Assembly (NCBI GenBank): GCA_902793555.1
Contig: CADBEF010000019.1
Coordinates: forward strand, 1-35,234
DNA: 35,234 nucleotides
Reading direction: 5' to 3'
Origin: an uncultured bacterium
Lineage (GTDB): Bacteria; Verrucomicrobiota; Kiritimatiellia; RFP12; UBA3636
Part shown: positions 1 to 13,000 of the stretch, piece by piece
Position numbering within the stretch: position 1 is the first letter of the stretch
How the letters are laid out: each line of letters starts with the position of its first letter
Made by a program: the position numbers and the translations under genes
The notes under the pieces: generated by a model
Told to the model about the DNA's origin: nothing
The model's database searches: none
The model's input: only the letters and a program-made list of their open reading frames with translations

Positions 1-1
1 G

Positions 2-1168
2 GTCACGCTTTGCCTCACCCACGATTGCACGCTGCGCTGCCCCTACTGCTACGCGGGGGAGAAGCGCCAAGCGGCGATGCCGTGGGAGGTGGCGAAGGCC
101 GCGATCGACCGGACGGTCGCCTGGCAGCTCGCGCACTATCCCGAGAAGGACTACGTCCTCGGCTTCTTCGGCGGCGAGCCGCTGCTCGAATGGGACCTGC
201 TGCAACGCGCCGACGCCTACGCGGCGGACGCCGCGCGCGCGGCGGGGCTGCGCTTCGGCCGAACGGTGACGACGAACCTCACGCTCCTCGACCGCGGGAA
301 GGCCGACTGGCTCCGCGCCCGCCGCTACAAGCTCGGGCTCTCGATCGACGGCTCCCCGGCGATGCACGACGCGAACCGCCGCTTCCCCGACGGCCGCGGC
401 TCGCACGCCGCGTGCATGGCCGCGCTCCCGCTCGTCGAGGACTTCCCCGCGCCGCGCCCGGAGATCATCTGCGTCGTCACCCCCGCCACCGCGCCGCTCC
501 TCGCCGAGGGCGTCCGCTTCCTCCACGCGCGCTCGGCGCTGCCGATCGCCGTCAACCCCGACTTCACCGCCGACTGGGACGATGCCTCCCGCGCCGCCCT
601 CCGCGCCGCCTACGAGACCCTCGCCGGCGACGTCCTCGCCTCGTGGCGGGCGGCCGCCCGCGAACCTTCGAACGCCGCCAAAGGCGGCTTGCGAACCTTC
701 GAACCTTCGAACGGTGCGGCGGCGCAGCCGCTGCACCTCACGTGGTTCGACGGCAAGCTCAAGGCGCTGCGCATCGGCGGCTACCGCGCGTGCGACAAGT
801 GCGACCCCGTGCGGCGGGAGCTCGCCGTGGCGCCGTCGGGCAACCTCTACCAATGCCCGAACCTCGTGGGCGACGACGACAAGGAGGACCTTCGCCTCGG
901 CTCCGTGCAGACGGGCTTCGACCCGGCCGCCGTCGCGCGCGTCCTCGCGCGCCGCGGCAACCGCGACCCGGCCTGCCGCGACTGCCCGGCCGCGCCGCGG
1001 TGCGTGAACTGGTGCTGCTGCGCGAACTGGTTCTCGACGGGCCGCACCGACCACGTCGGCTCCTTCGGCTGCTTCCACGAGAAGCTCTCGATCGAGCTCG
1101 CGGACCGCGTCGCCGAAACCCTCCTCGCCGAGCGCAACGAGCCCTTCGCCGCCTGGTTCAAGGCCTAG
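2..1168 (+). CDS. Radical SAM/SPASM-domain protein, 5'-truncated by the window edge
   Basis: The frame is open from base 2 and has no start inside the window. The first visible residues carry the radical SAM cluster motif CxxxCxxC (CTLRCPYCYAG, about bases 26-60), so the gene must begin just upstream; the first internal Met at 77 lies after the motif and is not the start. A GGEPLLEW motif follows (about 170-195). The C-terminal third has SPASM-like cysteine groups: CDKC near 793, YQCPN near 851, and CRDCPAAPRC then CVNWCCCANWFSTG near 976-1040. Such proteins use SAM cleavage to modify peptides or protein side chains. The ending resembles peptide or sulfatase maturases, but no substrate peptide is visible, so the substrate is unknown. 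A repeat-derived in-frame insert interrupts the region just before the SPASM part. A perfect hairpin follows the stop. Confidence 0.8.
   Translation, partial: VTLCLTHDCTLRCPYCYAGEKRQAAMPWEVAKAAIDRTVAWQLAHYPEKDYVLGFFGGEPLLEWDLLQRADAYAADAARAAGLRFGRTVTTNLTLLDRGKADWLRARRYKLGLSIDGSPAMHDANRRFPDGRGSHAACMAALPLVEDFPAPRPEIICVVTPATAPLLAEGVRFLHARSALPIAVNPDFTADWDDASRAALRAAYETLAGDVLASWRAAAREPSNAAKGGLRTFEPSNGAAAQPLHLTWFDGKLKALRIGGYRACDKCDPVRRELAVAPSGNLYQCPNLVGDDDKEDLRLGSVQTGFDPAAVARVLARRGNRDPACRDCPAAPRCVNWCCCANWFSTGRTDHVGSFGCFHEKLSIELADRVAETLLAERNEPFAAWFKA
661..712 (+). repeat. In-frame octad array plus mini-hairpin inside the radical SAM gene
   Basis: Copies of the 8-bp unit CGAACCTT flank a 6-bp-stem mini-hairpin (GCCGCC-AAA-GGCGGC, 674-688). 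Translated in frame it reads [12 protein letters not shown]. It lies between the core and the SPASM-like part and aligns with nothing expected of the family. A near-identical hairpin-plus-octad block lies in the pyrG leader (1363-1418), so this is a copy of a dispersed element and not native protein sequence. Confidence 0.8.
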
Positions 1169-1179
1169 CCGTCCCGCGC

Positions 1180-1203
1180 GTGGCGGGGTCTCCACCCCGC
1201 CAC
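1180..1203 (+). terminator. Perfect hairpin after the radical SAM gene
   Basis: A 10-bp perfect stem (GTGGCGGGGT paired with ACCCCGCCAC) and a CTCC loop begin 12 bases after the stop codon. There is no downstream T-tract, so it may be a 3'-end stabiliser, a Rho-dependent end or a dispersed hairpin repeat instead of a classical intrinsic terminator. Confidence 0.45.
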
Positions 1204-1228
1204 GGCGTGGAAGGTCGCGCAACGGCGG

Positions 1229-1245
1229 GCGACAGAATTTGTAAA
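1229..1245 (+). promoter_or_regulatory. 17-bp palindromic candidate operator/UAS upstream of pyrG
   Basis: GCGACAGAATTTGTAAA matches the consensus TTTACAGA-W-TCTGTAAA derived from three sites in this window (also 24166 and 26356). The right half has one mismatch and the left half three. It is centred 52 bp upstream of the GG of the sigma-54-type promoter, a position suitable for an enhancer-binding activator. The cognate regulator is not in the window. Confidence 0.5.
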
Positions 1246-1287
1246 GCGGGGCCGCGAAGAAGGCGCAATGGCGGCCGCTTCGCGGGG

Positions 1288-1303
1288 TGGCACGGAGAAT
1301 GCT
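1288..1303 (+). promoter_or_regulatory. Candidate sigma-54 (-24/-12) promoter of pyrG
   Basis: TGGCACGGAGAATGCT fits the RpoN consensus TGGCACG-N4-TTGCW, with GG and GC at exactly the required spacing. The predicted transcription start is near 1314, leaving a ~105-nt leader. Similar sites precede purF and carA. Confidence 0.6.
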
Positions 1304-1313
1304 CACCCGAAGA

Positions 1314-1418
1314 CGAACGGCGGCGAAGCCGCCTTCGGACGCGCGCGAAGCGCGCCTGGAACGCCGCCGAAGGCGGCTTCGAACCTGCGAACTTTCGAAC
1401 CTGCGAACCTTCGAACCA
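1314..1418 (+). repeat. pyrG leader made of three GAA-loop mini-hairpins and an octad array
   Basis: Three perfect 6-bp hairpins with GAA loops lie at 1319-1333, 1341-1355 and 1363-1377. They are followed by about five copies of CGAACCTT-like octads (1379-1418) that run directly into the pyrG ATG. No Shine-Dalgarno sequence is visible between array and start codon. Bases 1314-1336 are identical to 24306-24328 upstream of purF. Confidence 0.75.
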
Positions 1419-3231
<1,813 letters not shown>

Positions 3232-3274
3232 CTCGCTTCGCTCGGTCCCGCACCGCTTCGCGCCATTCGGGACG

Positions 3275-3369
3275 ATTGGAACTGGCAACACTGGAGCTGG
3301 CAACACTGGATATTGGCAACACTCGACAATGTTGCCAATGTGCGAATGTTGCCAATGGCCAGTTCCAAT
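3275..3369 (+). repeat. Intergenic palindromic array of GGCAACACT / TGTTGCC units
   Basis: The left half has three copies of GGCAACACT; the right half has two TGTTGCCAAT copies in inverse orientation. The outermost 11 bp are perfectly inverted (ATTGGAACTGG and CCAGTTCCAAT). It has the same architecture as the heptad palindromes in the coding genes but a different unit sequence. Confidence 0.7.
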
Positions 3370-3421
3370 TGCCAATGACCTTCCGCTGGCACGAGGAGAT
3401 CTTGTTCTCGCCCCCCGAAAA

Positions 3422-3467
3422 GTGTTCGGAAACATCTTTTTTGCTCGAAAAAAGTGTTTCCAAACAC
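3422..3467 (+). repeat. Imperfect 46-bp palindrome with A/T core
   Basis: GTGTTCGGAAAC..CTTTTTT and AAAAAAG..GTTTCCAAACAC form a ~20-bp stem with one mismatch and one bulge around GCTCG. It is the most AT-rich spot in this stretch. It could end pyrG transcription from either direction or be a protein-binding or mobile hairpin. Confidence 0.55.
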
Positions 3468-3739
3468 TATTTCTGTCGAACGGCGCGGCGCGCAGCGCGC
3501 AGCGCGATTACCGCTTGCGCGCGCGAGGGCGGGTGTGGTAGGATAACTACCGCTACGGAGCCATTGTCATGACGCCGCCCCCCAAGACAGGAGCCCCATC
3601 GCTTCCGCGTCCGAAAAACGGTCGTGCGTCTTGGCTTACATCCAGCGACTCTCGCGGGGGGCAACGCCCTACCCCACGCACTCCTTTACGCCTCGTAGCA
3701 GGCGCGTCGGCCGTATCGTTCGCCTCGCGCGAAGCGGAA
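3468..3739. other. Intergenic stretch without a convincing gene
   Basis: This holds low-complexity GCGC runs (about 3480-3530) and a small hairpin (GGTAG-GATAA-CTACC, 3537-3551). A weak open frame starting at ATG 3569 has a GGAG 8 bases upstream, but most of its length is produced by the nested inverted repeat that follows. No family was recognised. Confidence 0.5.
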
Positions 3740-3925
3740 CGCAATCGCTTCGCGACGCAATCCCCGCGGAAACGCTTCCCGCATCGGACGCCGCTCCGCG
3801 GCTATGCGGAGAAGCGTTTCCGCCGATACGGACCCACCCCGGGCGAAAGCCGGTTCCGCATAGCGGCGAAGCCGCGTGCGATGCGGACCGGCTTTCGCCC
3901 CAAATGGCGTCGCGAAGCGATTGCG
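3740..3925. repeat. Nested inverted-repeat (cloverleaf-like) element
   Basis: Outer perfect 19-bp arms (3740-3758 and 3907-3925; core CAATCGCTTCGCGACG) enclose two hairpins. Hairpin A is 3766-3778 with 3811-3823 (13 bp). Hairpin B is 3841-3854 with 3887-3900 (14 bp). Both continue inward through the same CCGCAT/ATGCGG pairs, and B contains a GCGGC-GAA-GCCGC mini-hairpin (3863-3875). The layout resembles a structured, non-autonomous mobile or regulatory element. No transposase gene is present. Confidence 0.8.
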
Positions 3926-3935
3926 GTTTCTGGAC

Positions 3936-4013
3936 GTGAGACGCGAGACCCGAGACGCGGCCCCTTGACCCTCCCGACCATCTAGACCATACGACCATAC
4001 GACCATCCCGACC
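3936..4013 (+). repeat. Heptad and octad arrays abutting the start of the giant surface gene
   Basis: Three GAGACNC heptads (about 3938-3958) are followed by ACCATACG-type octads (about 3977-4013) that end on the ATG of the next gene. No Shine-Dalgarno sequence is present, so the repeat occupies the normal ribosome-binding position, as it does before pyrG. Confidence 0.65.
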
Positions 4014-7000
4014 ATGAAAAAGACCCTCCTCGCACTCCTCGCGCTGCTCTGCACGCCGTTCGCGCTCCGCGCGGACACGCTCTACGTGACGCCCACGGGC
4101 GCCGGAAACAAGGACGGCTCCTCCTGGGCCAACGCCTTCGCCGGCATCCAGGCCGCCGTCGACGCCGCCGACGCCGCGTATGCCGCCGACGGCACGCTCC
4201 ACGACATCCTCGTGGGCGACGGCACCTACACGCGCGTCGTCGTCTCTCGCAACTTCGCGCTGCAGGTGCGCTCCGTGAACGGCGCGGCCTCGACCGTCAT
4301 CGACGGCAACAACACGAACGGGTGCATCCGATGCTTCGCCAACGGTTTCGTGACGGCGCCCACCTTCACCGGCTTCACGCTCCGCAACGGCAACGTGGAC
4401 ATCCTCACGGGCAACGACAACGTGCGCTACGGCGGCGGCGCGGGCGGCGGCACGCTCTACGACTGCATCGTCGAGGACTGCATCGCCAACTGGGGCGGCG
4501 GCACCTATAGCGCCAACACCTGGCGCTGCATCATCCGGCGCTGCACCGCGACGGGCGGCGGCGGTGCCTGCGCCGAGGGGGGGACACACCGCAACACGCT
4601 CATGTGCCAGTCGACCGGACAATCCTTCCTCACCTACGGCGTGACGCTCTACAACTGCACGGTGGTGGACAACGTCGCGGAACGAAGTGGCACCAACGTC
4701 CACGTCAATCGCCGCTACAACAGCATCGTCTGGGGCAACCTCGCCGCCGGACAGCCCGTCGAGCAGAACGACGCCGTGGACCCGAAGCTCGTGGGCGACG
4801 GCGACTACCGCCTGCGCGTCGGCTCGCCGGCGATCGACGCAGGCGACGCCGCCTACGCGACCGAGCAGTATGTCGGCACGACCGATCTCGCCGGCAACGC
4901 CCGCGTCCAGGGCAACGCCATCGACCGCGGCTGCTACGAGGCCGAGAACGGCCAGGGCGTCGAGGGCTGCCTCGTGACCGCCGTCGCGGGCGGCAACGGC
5001 GTCGTCTCGCCGCGAAGCATCTTCACGAACGCGAATGCGTCGGTCACGATCACCGCCGACACCTCCGTCTACAACCGCCCCGTCGTCGGCTGGTACACGA
5101 ACGGCGTCCTCGCGGCGGCGTCGGGCAACACGTTCACGCTCACGACCGGCGAGGAGGACGTCGCCATCGTCGTCGAGTTCGCCGATTACCAGTGGTTCGT
5201 GGACGGCGCGACCGGCAGCGACGCCAACGACGGCCGCACGGCCGCCACCGCGTTCAAGACCATCGCGAAGGCGGTCTCCTCCGCCATAAACGACGAGACG
5301 GTCAACGTGGCCCCCAGCACCTACGCCCCCATCGACACGACGGGCAAGCGCGTGAACATCGTCGGCACGGCCGGCGCGGCCGCGACGATCATCGACGGCG
5401 GCGACGCGCGGCGCTGCGCGACGCTCTCCGACGGCACCACGCTCACGGGCTTCACGCTCCAGCACGGCAAGAGCCTCGCCGCCGACGACCAGGACGGCGG
5501 CGGCGGCGCGAAAGGCGGCACGCTCGTCGCCTGCGTCCTCCGGGAGAACATCGCGGTCTGCGGCGGCGGCGCCTACGGGGCGACGCTGATCCGCTGCACC
5601 GTCACGGACAACAACGCGGGCAACGGCGGCGGCGTCTACGACTGCGACGCCTACAACTGCCTCGTCGCCTACAACGCCGCCGCGCGCGGCGGCGGCGCCT
5701 GCTACGGCGAACTGCGCGGCTGCACGGTCGTGTACAACCGCGGCCTCGTCTCCGGCGGCACCGACTACGCCCGCGTCTTCAACAGCATCCTCCGCTACAA
5801 CCGCACGTCCAACGGCCGCCCGAACTACAACCTCTGGGGCTACGACGGCAACTGCATCGACGAAGAGAACGCCAACCGCGAGGACGGCGAGTGGGCGGAC
5901 GGCTACACCATCGTCCGAGATCCGCTCTTCGTCGATCCCGAGAACGGCGACTTCCGCCTCCGCGCCGGTTCGCCCTGCATCAATTACGGCGACGAGGAGA
6001 TCATGTACGTTGCGGACGGCCTCGACCTGGCGGGCAACCCGCGCATCGTCGACGACGATCCCGACCTCGGCTGCTACGAGAGCGAGGTGGAAGGTTTCGT
6101 CGTCTCCGTTCGCGTGGACGGCCACGGCTCCGTCTCCGACCGCACCCTCGTCGTCGCCGAGGGCGGCACCGCCACGATCACGGCCACGACGGACGGCCGC
6201 GCCTTCCAGAAATGGCTCGTTGACGGCGCGGACGCCGGCACGGGCGCGACGCTCACGCTCACGGACATCGACGAGGACCACGTGGTGACGGCCTGCTTCC
6301 AGCGCAACACGACGACCGTCTCCGGCGGCGGCGCGGCGCTCCAGAACGCCATCAATGCGGCGAAGGACGGCGACACGCTCGTCGTCTCGCCCGGCACCTA
6401 CTCGGCCATCATCGCCACGAACGCCGTCCTCGACATCGTGAGCCGCGACGGCGCCGAGACGACGATCATTCAGGGCCAGACCGGCCTGCTCTCCGGCACG
6501 CGCGCGGCCACCTTCTCCAAGACGCAGACGCGCCCGACCTGCACGCTCTCCGGCTTCACGCTCACGGGCGGCTTCTGCGGCGACCCGACCTACGGCGGCG
6601 GCGGCGTGTTCGGCGGCATCGTCTCGAACTGCGTCATCCGCGGCAACGGCGCCCTCCTCGGCGGCGGCGGCGCGGCCTACAGCATGCTCACGCACTGCGT
6701 CGTCTCCAACAACACGGCCTACGTCGTCGGCGCCGGCGCGGCGTGCTCGGCCCTCGACAACTGCCTCGTCGTGGACAACCGCGTCCCGTTCAGCTCGACC
6801 GAGTGGGCCGCGAAGCTCCAGGACACGCTCGGCGTCTCGATCGTCCTTCCGGCCGAATGCAAGGGCGGCGCGGGCCTCGCCTTCTCCTCGGCCGACCACT
6901 GCACGGTCACGGCCAACCAGTCGACCGACGCCGCTTCCGGCGGCGGCACCTGGCTTGTCCTTGACAACACCATCGTCGCCGGCAACACGGCCCCGGAGGA

Positions 7001-10000
7001 CGCGAACCAGAACCTCTTCCGTTTCGACACCCCCGTCGACCCGCTCTACACCTGCACGACCTACGACGACTTCTGGGGCGAGATCGATCCCCCCGGCTTC
7101 GTGAACGCCGCCACCGACGACACGTTCGTCAATGCCGCCGCCGGCGACTACCGCCTCAAGGCGACCTCCGCCTGCGTCGACGGCTGCGACGGCACGTTCG
7201 ACCTCGAAAACCCGGACATGGAGCGCATCGCCCTCTTGGAAAACGGCACCGACCTCGTGGGCTCGCCGCGCTGGCTCGCGCTCGCCCCCGACATCGGCTG
7301 CTACGAGACGACGCCCGCCAAGCCCGGCGCGGTGCCGGACGTCGCGGCGACGCGCAGCGCCTACCGCGAGGACGTCCTCGTCACCTGGACCGGCGCGAAG
7401 CACGGCGCGTGGTACACGATCCACCGCGGCCCGTGGAACAACGGCGCGGGCACGTTCGCCCAGGCGGAGCAGATCGGCATCGTGACGAACGTCTTCACGT
7501 GGTACGTCGACGACACCGCGGAGGCGAGCGTCGACTACCGCTACTGGGTGGTGGCGCACTCGGGCGCCGGCTCCGGGCCGTACGGCGCCGGCGACCACGG
7601 CTACTGGGTCGCGCCGCTCGTCATCACGACGGAATCGCTGCCCGACGGCACGGTGCGCGAGCCCTGGACCGCGCAGCTGGCGGCGACCGGCGGCATCGGG
7701 ACCTACACGTGGGAGGTCACCCAACCGGACTGGCTCTCCTTCTCCGGCGCGACCCTCTCCGGCGTGCCGCGCGTTCAGGGCGACGTCTGGGTGGTGGTGA
7801 CCGTCACGGACCAACGAGGGACCGAGGCCCAAAAGGCCTTCCAGATCTCGATCGCGAAGAACCCCAACCCGGTCAGCGTCACCATCTCCAACCTCGCCGA
7901 GCTGCGCCAGTTCATGGAGGACGTCCACGAATACTACTTCGAGGGCGACACGGTCACGCTCGCGGCCGACATCGACTGCGAGGGCGGGCGCTTCAACACC
8001 GGCGCGTCGGGGAGCAGCGCCTACTCCTGCTTCAAGGGCACGTTCGACGGCCAGGGGCACGTGATCTCCAACTTCGTCAACACGGCCCTCCCCCCCGGCA
8101 CGGGCAATACCACCACCTTCGGCGTCGCGATGTTCGACATCGCGCGCGACGGCGCGGTCATCAAGGACCTCACGCTCCGGGGCCACTTCGGCCACGAAGC
8201 GTCCCACGAGTACGCCGCCGCGTTCGCCGCCTACGCGATCGGCCACACGAACGGGACGCTCGGCCTCACGCTCGAGAACTGCCACTTCATCGGCTCCGTC
8301 ACCAACTACAAGAACTCCGCCGCCTTCGTCGGCGCGGCGCTCCACGGCAGCGGCGCGCCCGACGGCCGCGTCCTCTACATGACGAACTGCACGGCGCGCG
8401 GATCGATCGTCTCGACCTACACCTACACCGTCGGCGGCCTCGTCGCGTCCGGCGAGGGCGTCGAGGCGGCGGACTGCTCGTTCGAGGGTTCCGTGGTCAG
8501 CCGCTGGACGCTCGGCGGCCTGATCGGGCAGGCCTACGACAGCTCCTTCAAGAACTGCTCGTTCGAGGGGACGATGGGACCGGGGCCTGGGAGCGGCACC
8601 AGCAACAGCGGCTGCGGCGGCCTCGTCGGCTACTCCTCGAACGCGGTCTTCCGCGCCTGCACGTCCAGCGCGGACATCACCTGGAGCGCGTACCAGGCAA
8701 GCGTCTTCACGGCCGTCGGCGGCGCGGCCGGCGTGACGCTCGGCAACAGCGCGTTCTTCGACTGCTCGGCGACGAACTCGGTGACGGTGCCCTACGGCCG
8801 CGTCGGCGGATTCGTCGGCTGGACGGCCGGCGCGGAGACCTTCTCGAACTGCACGGCGAAACTGGCCCTTGAACGCACCAACCCCAACAACAGTCTTGTC
8901 TCCGGCGGCTTCGCGGCGAGCGTCGCCTCCGACGGCGCGCTCTTCGTGGATTGCACGGCCACCGCCCGGGGGAACGACCTCAAGGCCGGCTTCTACCACG
9001 ACCAGACCCCGAAGCAGGGCGTTCCGGTCGGGAGCAACACGTTCCGCCGCTGCCACGTGGTGGATCCTATCGCCAAGACGGCCGGGTTCTGCTCGTACGC
9101 GTGGAACTGCACGTTCGAGGGCTGCACGGTGCGCGGCGGAACGGGCGCGGCGGGCTTCGTCCAGAGCGCCGGCCGGCGGCCGGACGACTCGAACTCCAGC
9201 ACCTACCCCTACGCGCAGACCTCGACCTTCACCGACTGCGCCGTCGTCGGCTCGCAGGCGAACTACGGCTTCGCCGAATACTCCAACTTCGACAACAAGA
9301 ACGGCAGCACCAACGTCTTCCGCCGCTGCCGCGCCTCGTGCGTGTTCGTATCCTCCTCGGACTACGAAGCCGGCTTCGCCGCCATCCTCTACAAAGGCTC
9401 GATCGCGGAGGACTGCCTCGGGCACGGCATCTCGACGGCCAGTTCGACCACCTACGGCTTCGCCTCCTCCATCGGCGTCGGCGCGGCCGTCCGCCGCTGC
9501 GTCGGCGCGGTGCTGCCGCGCGCGCAGGGGAACCGCGGCGCGGGCTTCGCTTCGTCGATCTCCTACAATGCGCCCGTCGAGGACTGCTACTCCGTCTTCG
9601 CCCCGCCGGTCCCGGACACGAGCGCGAGGATGGGCGGCTTCGTCTCCTCCGCGTCCGTCGGCTACGACTCCACCGGCCCCGCCGTCACGCGCTGCTTCGC
9701 GCTCGCCGCGCCGGCCGACGGCAGCGACTCGGGGAACTCCGGATCCTTCTGCGGCTACGTCTACAACGCGGACTACGCGAACTTCGTCGATTGCTGGCGT
9801 CCCGCCGAATCGAACGTGCGCGACGTCGGCAACGGCAACAATGGCGGCGACGACGCGGGCGTCGGCGCGCTCACCAAGGCGCAGTTCGCGAGCGCGACCG
9901 CCGCGACGATGCCGAACTACGACTTCCAGCACGTCTGGCACGCGCCGCGCGGCGTCGCCTCCAGCCCCTACCTCGACGCCTCCGTGGACGCGAACACCAA

Positions 10001-13000
10001 CTTCTGGTTCCTCGCGACAGTCATTGGCGGCGAGGGCCGCATCCTCGTGAACGGCGCCGAGCCCGCCGAGGCGTATCCGGCGGGCACGGTCCTCACGGTC
10101 GAGGCGGTCCCGAACACCCCCGGACTGCCGTTCGCCGGCTGGGTGGGCGAGGGCTTCGCCGACCCGATGTCGCCGAGGACGACCTACACCGTGAAGAACG
10201 TCTCCGCCATCGGCGCGTCGTTCTGCACGCCGATCTACACGGTGGCCGACTGGACGAACGTCCTCAGCTGCGCGAGCGTGTCCGCGCCGTCGGGCAACTA
10301 CGCGCTGATGAACGACCTCGACTTCACGGGGCTCTTCGAATCGAACGGCTGGCAGAACGTGCGGGTCGGCTCCTTCACGGGCAAGTTCTTCGGGCAGGGC
10401 CACACCATCAGCAACCTCTGCACGACGCGGGGCGACTTCTCCTCGACCGTCGCGCTCTTCCGGAAAGTTTCGTCTGGCGCGGAGATCCGCGACCTGACGG
10501 TCTATTCGTCCAACGTCACGAACGACCAGAACACCCTCAGCATGGCTGGTCTGGTGAATGAAGTCGAGAGCGGCGTGACGATCAGCAACTGCCACGCCGT
10601 GGTGGACTGGCAGGGCGTCTATCCCGCGAACTACTACAGCGGCGCCCTGGCATCGTGCAAATACTACGGCCTCGCCCAGACCGTGAGCGGCGTGGGCATC
10701 CGCATCGTGGACTGCACGGTGGAAGGGAAGCTGGCGGGCGGCACGCGGGCGTGCGGGTTCGTCGGCAGCGCGTCGATGACCGGCGGCGAAATCGCGCGGT
10801 GCGCGGTGTTCGCGGATGTTTCGACGCTCACGAACCGCACCGACGGCGCGGCCGCGGGCTTCGCGGGGGAGATTACCCTTTCCGGCGGCGCGGTCGTGCG
10901 CGAGTGCTTCTCGGCGGGGAGCGTGGACGCCGCCGCCGACGCGGCGGGGTTCGCCTGCCGGATCGACCTGCGGGACGACCAGTCCCAGGTGCACGACTGC
11001 TACTCGACGGCGGAGGTCATCGGCGGCGAAAACCAGAATCCGGCGGGCTTCGTGTGCAGGATTTCCGACATCAACGACGAGGGCGGGGTGCTGCCGGTCG
11101 CGAACTGCTGGTTCGGCGGCACGGCGCGGGTCCGGGGCCGGGCGAGCCAGTATTACCAGCCCTACGGCTTCGCGCATTACCTGGACGGCGACGCGTCGCT
11201 CGAAAACTGCGCGTGGGTGGCGGTGGACGGCGTGAAGGAGGCGGGGACGGCGGGCGCGACGGCGCTGGGGCAGGCGGCGAGCCGGAAGGCGGCGTCGTGG
11301 CCGGGCTACGATTTCGCGGGGACGTGGAGCCTGTCGGAGGACGGGACGACGCCGTATTTCGCGTGGTCGCTGGCGGAGGGGACGGACTTCCGCCTCTTCG
11401 CGGTGCAGGAGCCCGGCACCACGATCACGCACCCCGCCACGGCGCTCCCCGGCTCGAACGCCGCCGTCTCCGCCGATCCCGGCGAAACGGGCGCCTTCTT
11501 CTGTAGTTGGGCGGGCGGCGCGCCTTACACCAACGCCGCCGTCAACCCGTCGGCCTTCCTCGCGGACAACCACCGCACCGTCCGCTGCGTCTGGGGCAAG
11601 GCCATCACCACGCGCGCCGAACTCGAGGCCGTCGCGAACGACCCCGCCGGCGTCTACGCCCTCGGCTGCGACATCGATCTCGGCGGCGAGCCCTGGACGC
11701 CGCTCTGCCAGGACGAATACACGCCGTTCACCGGCACGCTCTACGGCAACGGCCACACGATCTCCAATCTGACCGTGGAGACGGAGACCGCCCGCGCCGG
11801 CCTCTTCGGAGGACTCGGCGCCGGCGCGACGATCGCCGACCTCCACCTCGCGAACCCCGTCGTCCGCGGCGCCAACTGCGTCGGCACCCTCGCGGGATAC
11901 GTGGACGGCGCGACCATCAGCGGCTGCACCGTCTCGGGCGCGGACGTCACGGCGACGTCCGAGCGGGCGGGATGCTTCGTCGGGCAGATCGTGGGCGACA
12001 CCTCGGTTTCGCGCTGCTCCGTCACCGGAACCATCGCCGGCGAAGCCCGCTACGTCGGCGGGTTCGTCGGCTCCGCGGAGGGCTCCGCCGCAATCGAAAA
12101 GTGCTACGCGCTCTGTTCGGTGACGGGAACGGGCGGCGAGGGCTTCGGCGGCTTCGTCGGCTACGCCTCCGGCGATTCGGTCTCCTTCTCCGAGTGCTTC
12201 GCGTGCGGCGCCGTCGCGGCGTCCGGCCGCAACAGCGTCGGCGGTTTCGCCGGATACGTCTACGACAGCCCCTCCGTTTCCGACTGCTACGCGCTCGCGG
12301 ACGTGACGGGCGCCAGCTACGTCGGCGGCTTCGCCGGGCAGCTCAACTACTGCAATACGGCGTTCGATCGCTGCTACGCGGCGGGCTCGACCGTCGGTTC
12401 CTCCGAATCCGGTGGCTTCGCGGGCCGCCAATACCGCGGCAGCCCGTCCTTCACGGACTGCTTCCGCATCGCCGATGGCCTGGCAGACGTCGGCGCCGCC
12501 GACCTCGTCGGCATCGACGCGCTTTCCGCCGCCGCGATGCACAGCCGCTCCAGCTTCGCCGCCTTCCACGCGACCGGCAAGTGGGCGCAGACCGACGGCC
12601 TCACGCAGCCCTACTTCGCGTGGTCGCTCGTGGACGGCAAGTTCCTCCTCTCCGGCGACGCCGCCACCGTAAACGGCCTCGGTGCCTACGCGCCCGGCGC
12701 ACAGGCCCCGATCTCCGCGAACGCGCAGGGCCGCTTCTTCATCGGCTGGACCGGCGGCGCCACCTACGCCGACGCCTCCGCGTCCTCCACGACCGTCCTC
12801 CTCGACAACTTCCGCGTCGTGGACTACCTCGCGGGCGCCTCGATCTCCACGCGCGCCGAGCTCGCCGCCATCGCGAACGACCCCGCCGGCACCTACGGCC
12901 TCGCCGCCGACATCGACCTCGGCGGCGCGGACTGGACGCCGATTGCCACGTTCACCGGCAAGCTCTACGGTCGCGGCCACACGATCTCCAACCTCACCGT

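Noticed and set aside
3387-3402. A TGGCACGAGG sequence resembling a sigma-54 promoter
   Set aside because: No GC dinucleotide occurs at the required -12 spacing.
3569-3985. A possible 138-aa gene with GGAG upstream of its ATG
   Set aside because: More than half of it is the nested inverted repeat and arrays; composition and lack of any family resemblance argue against a real protein.
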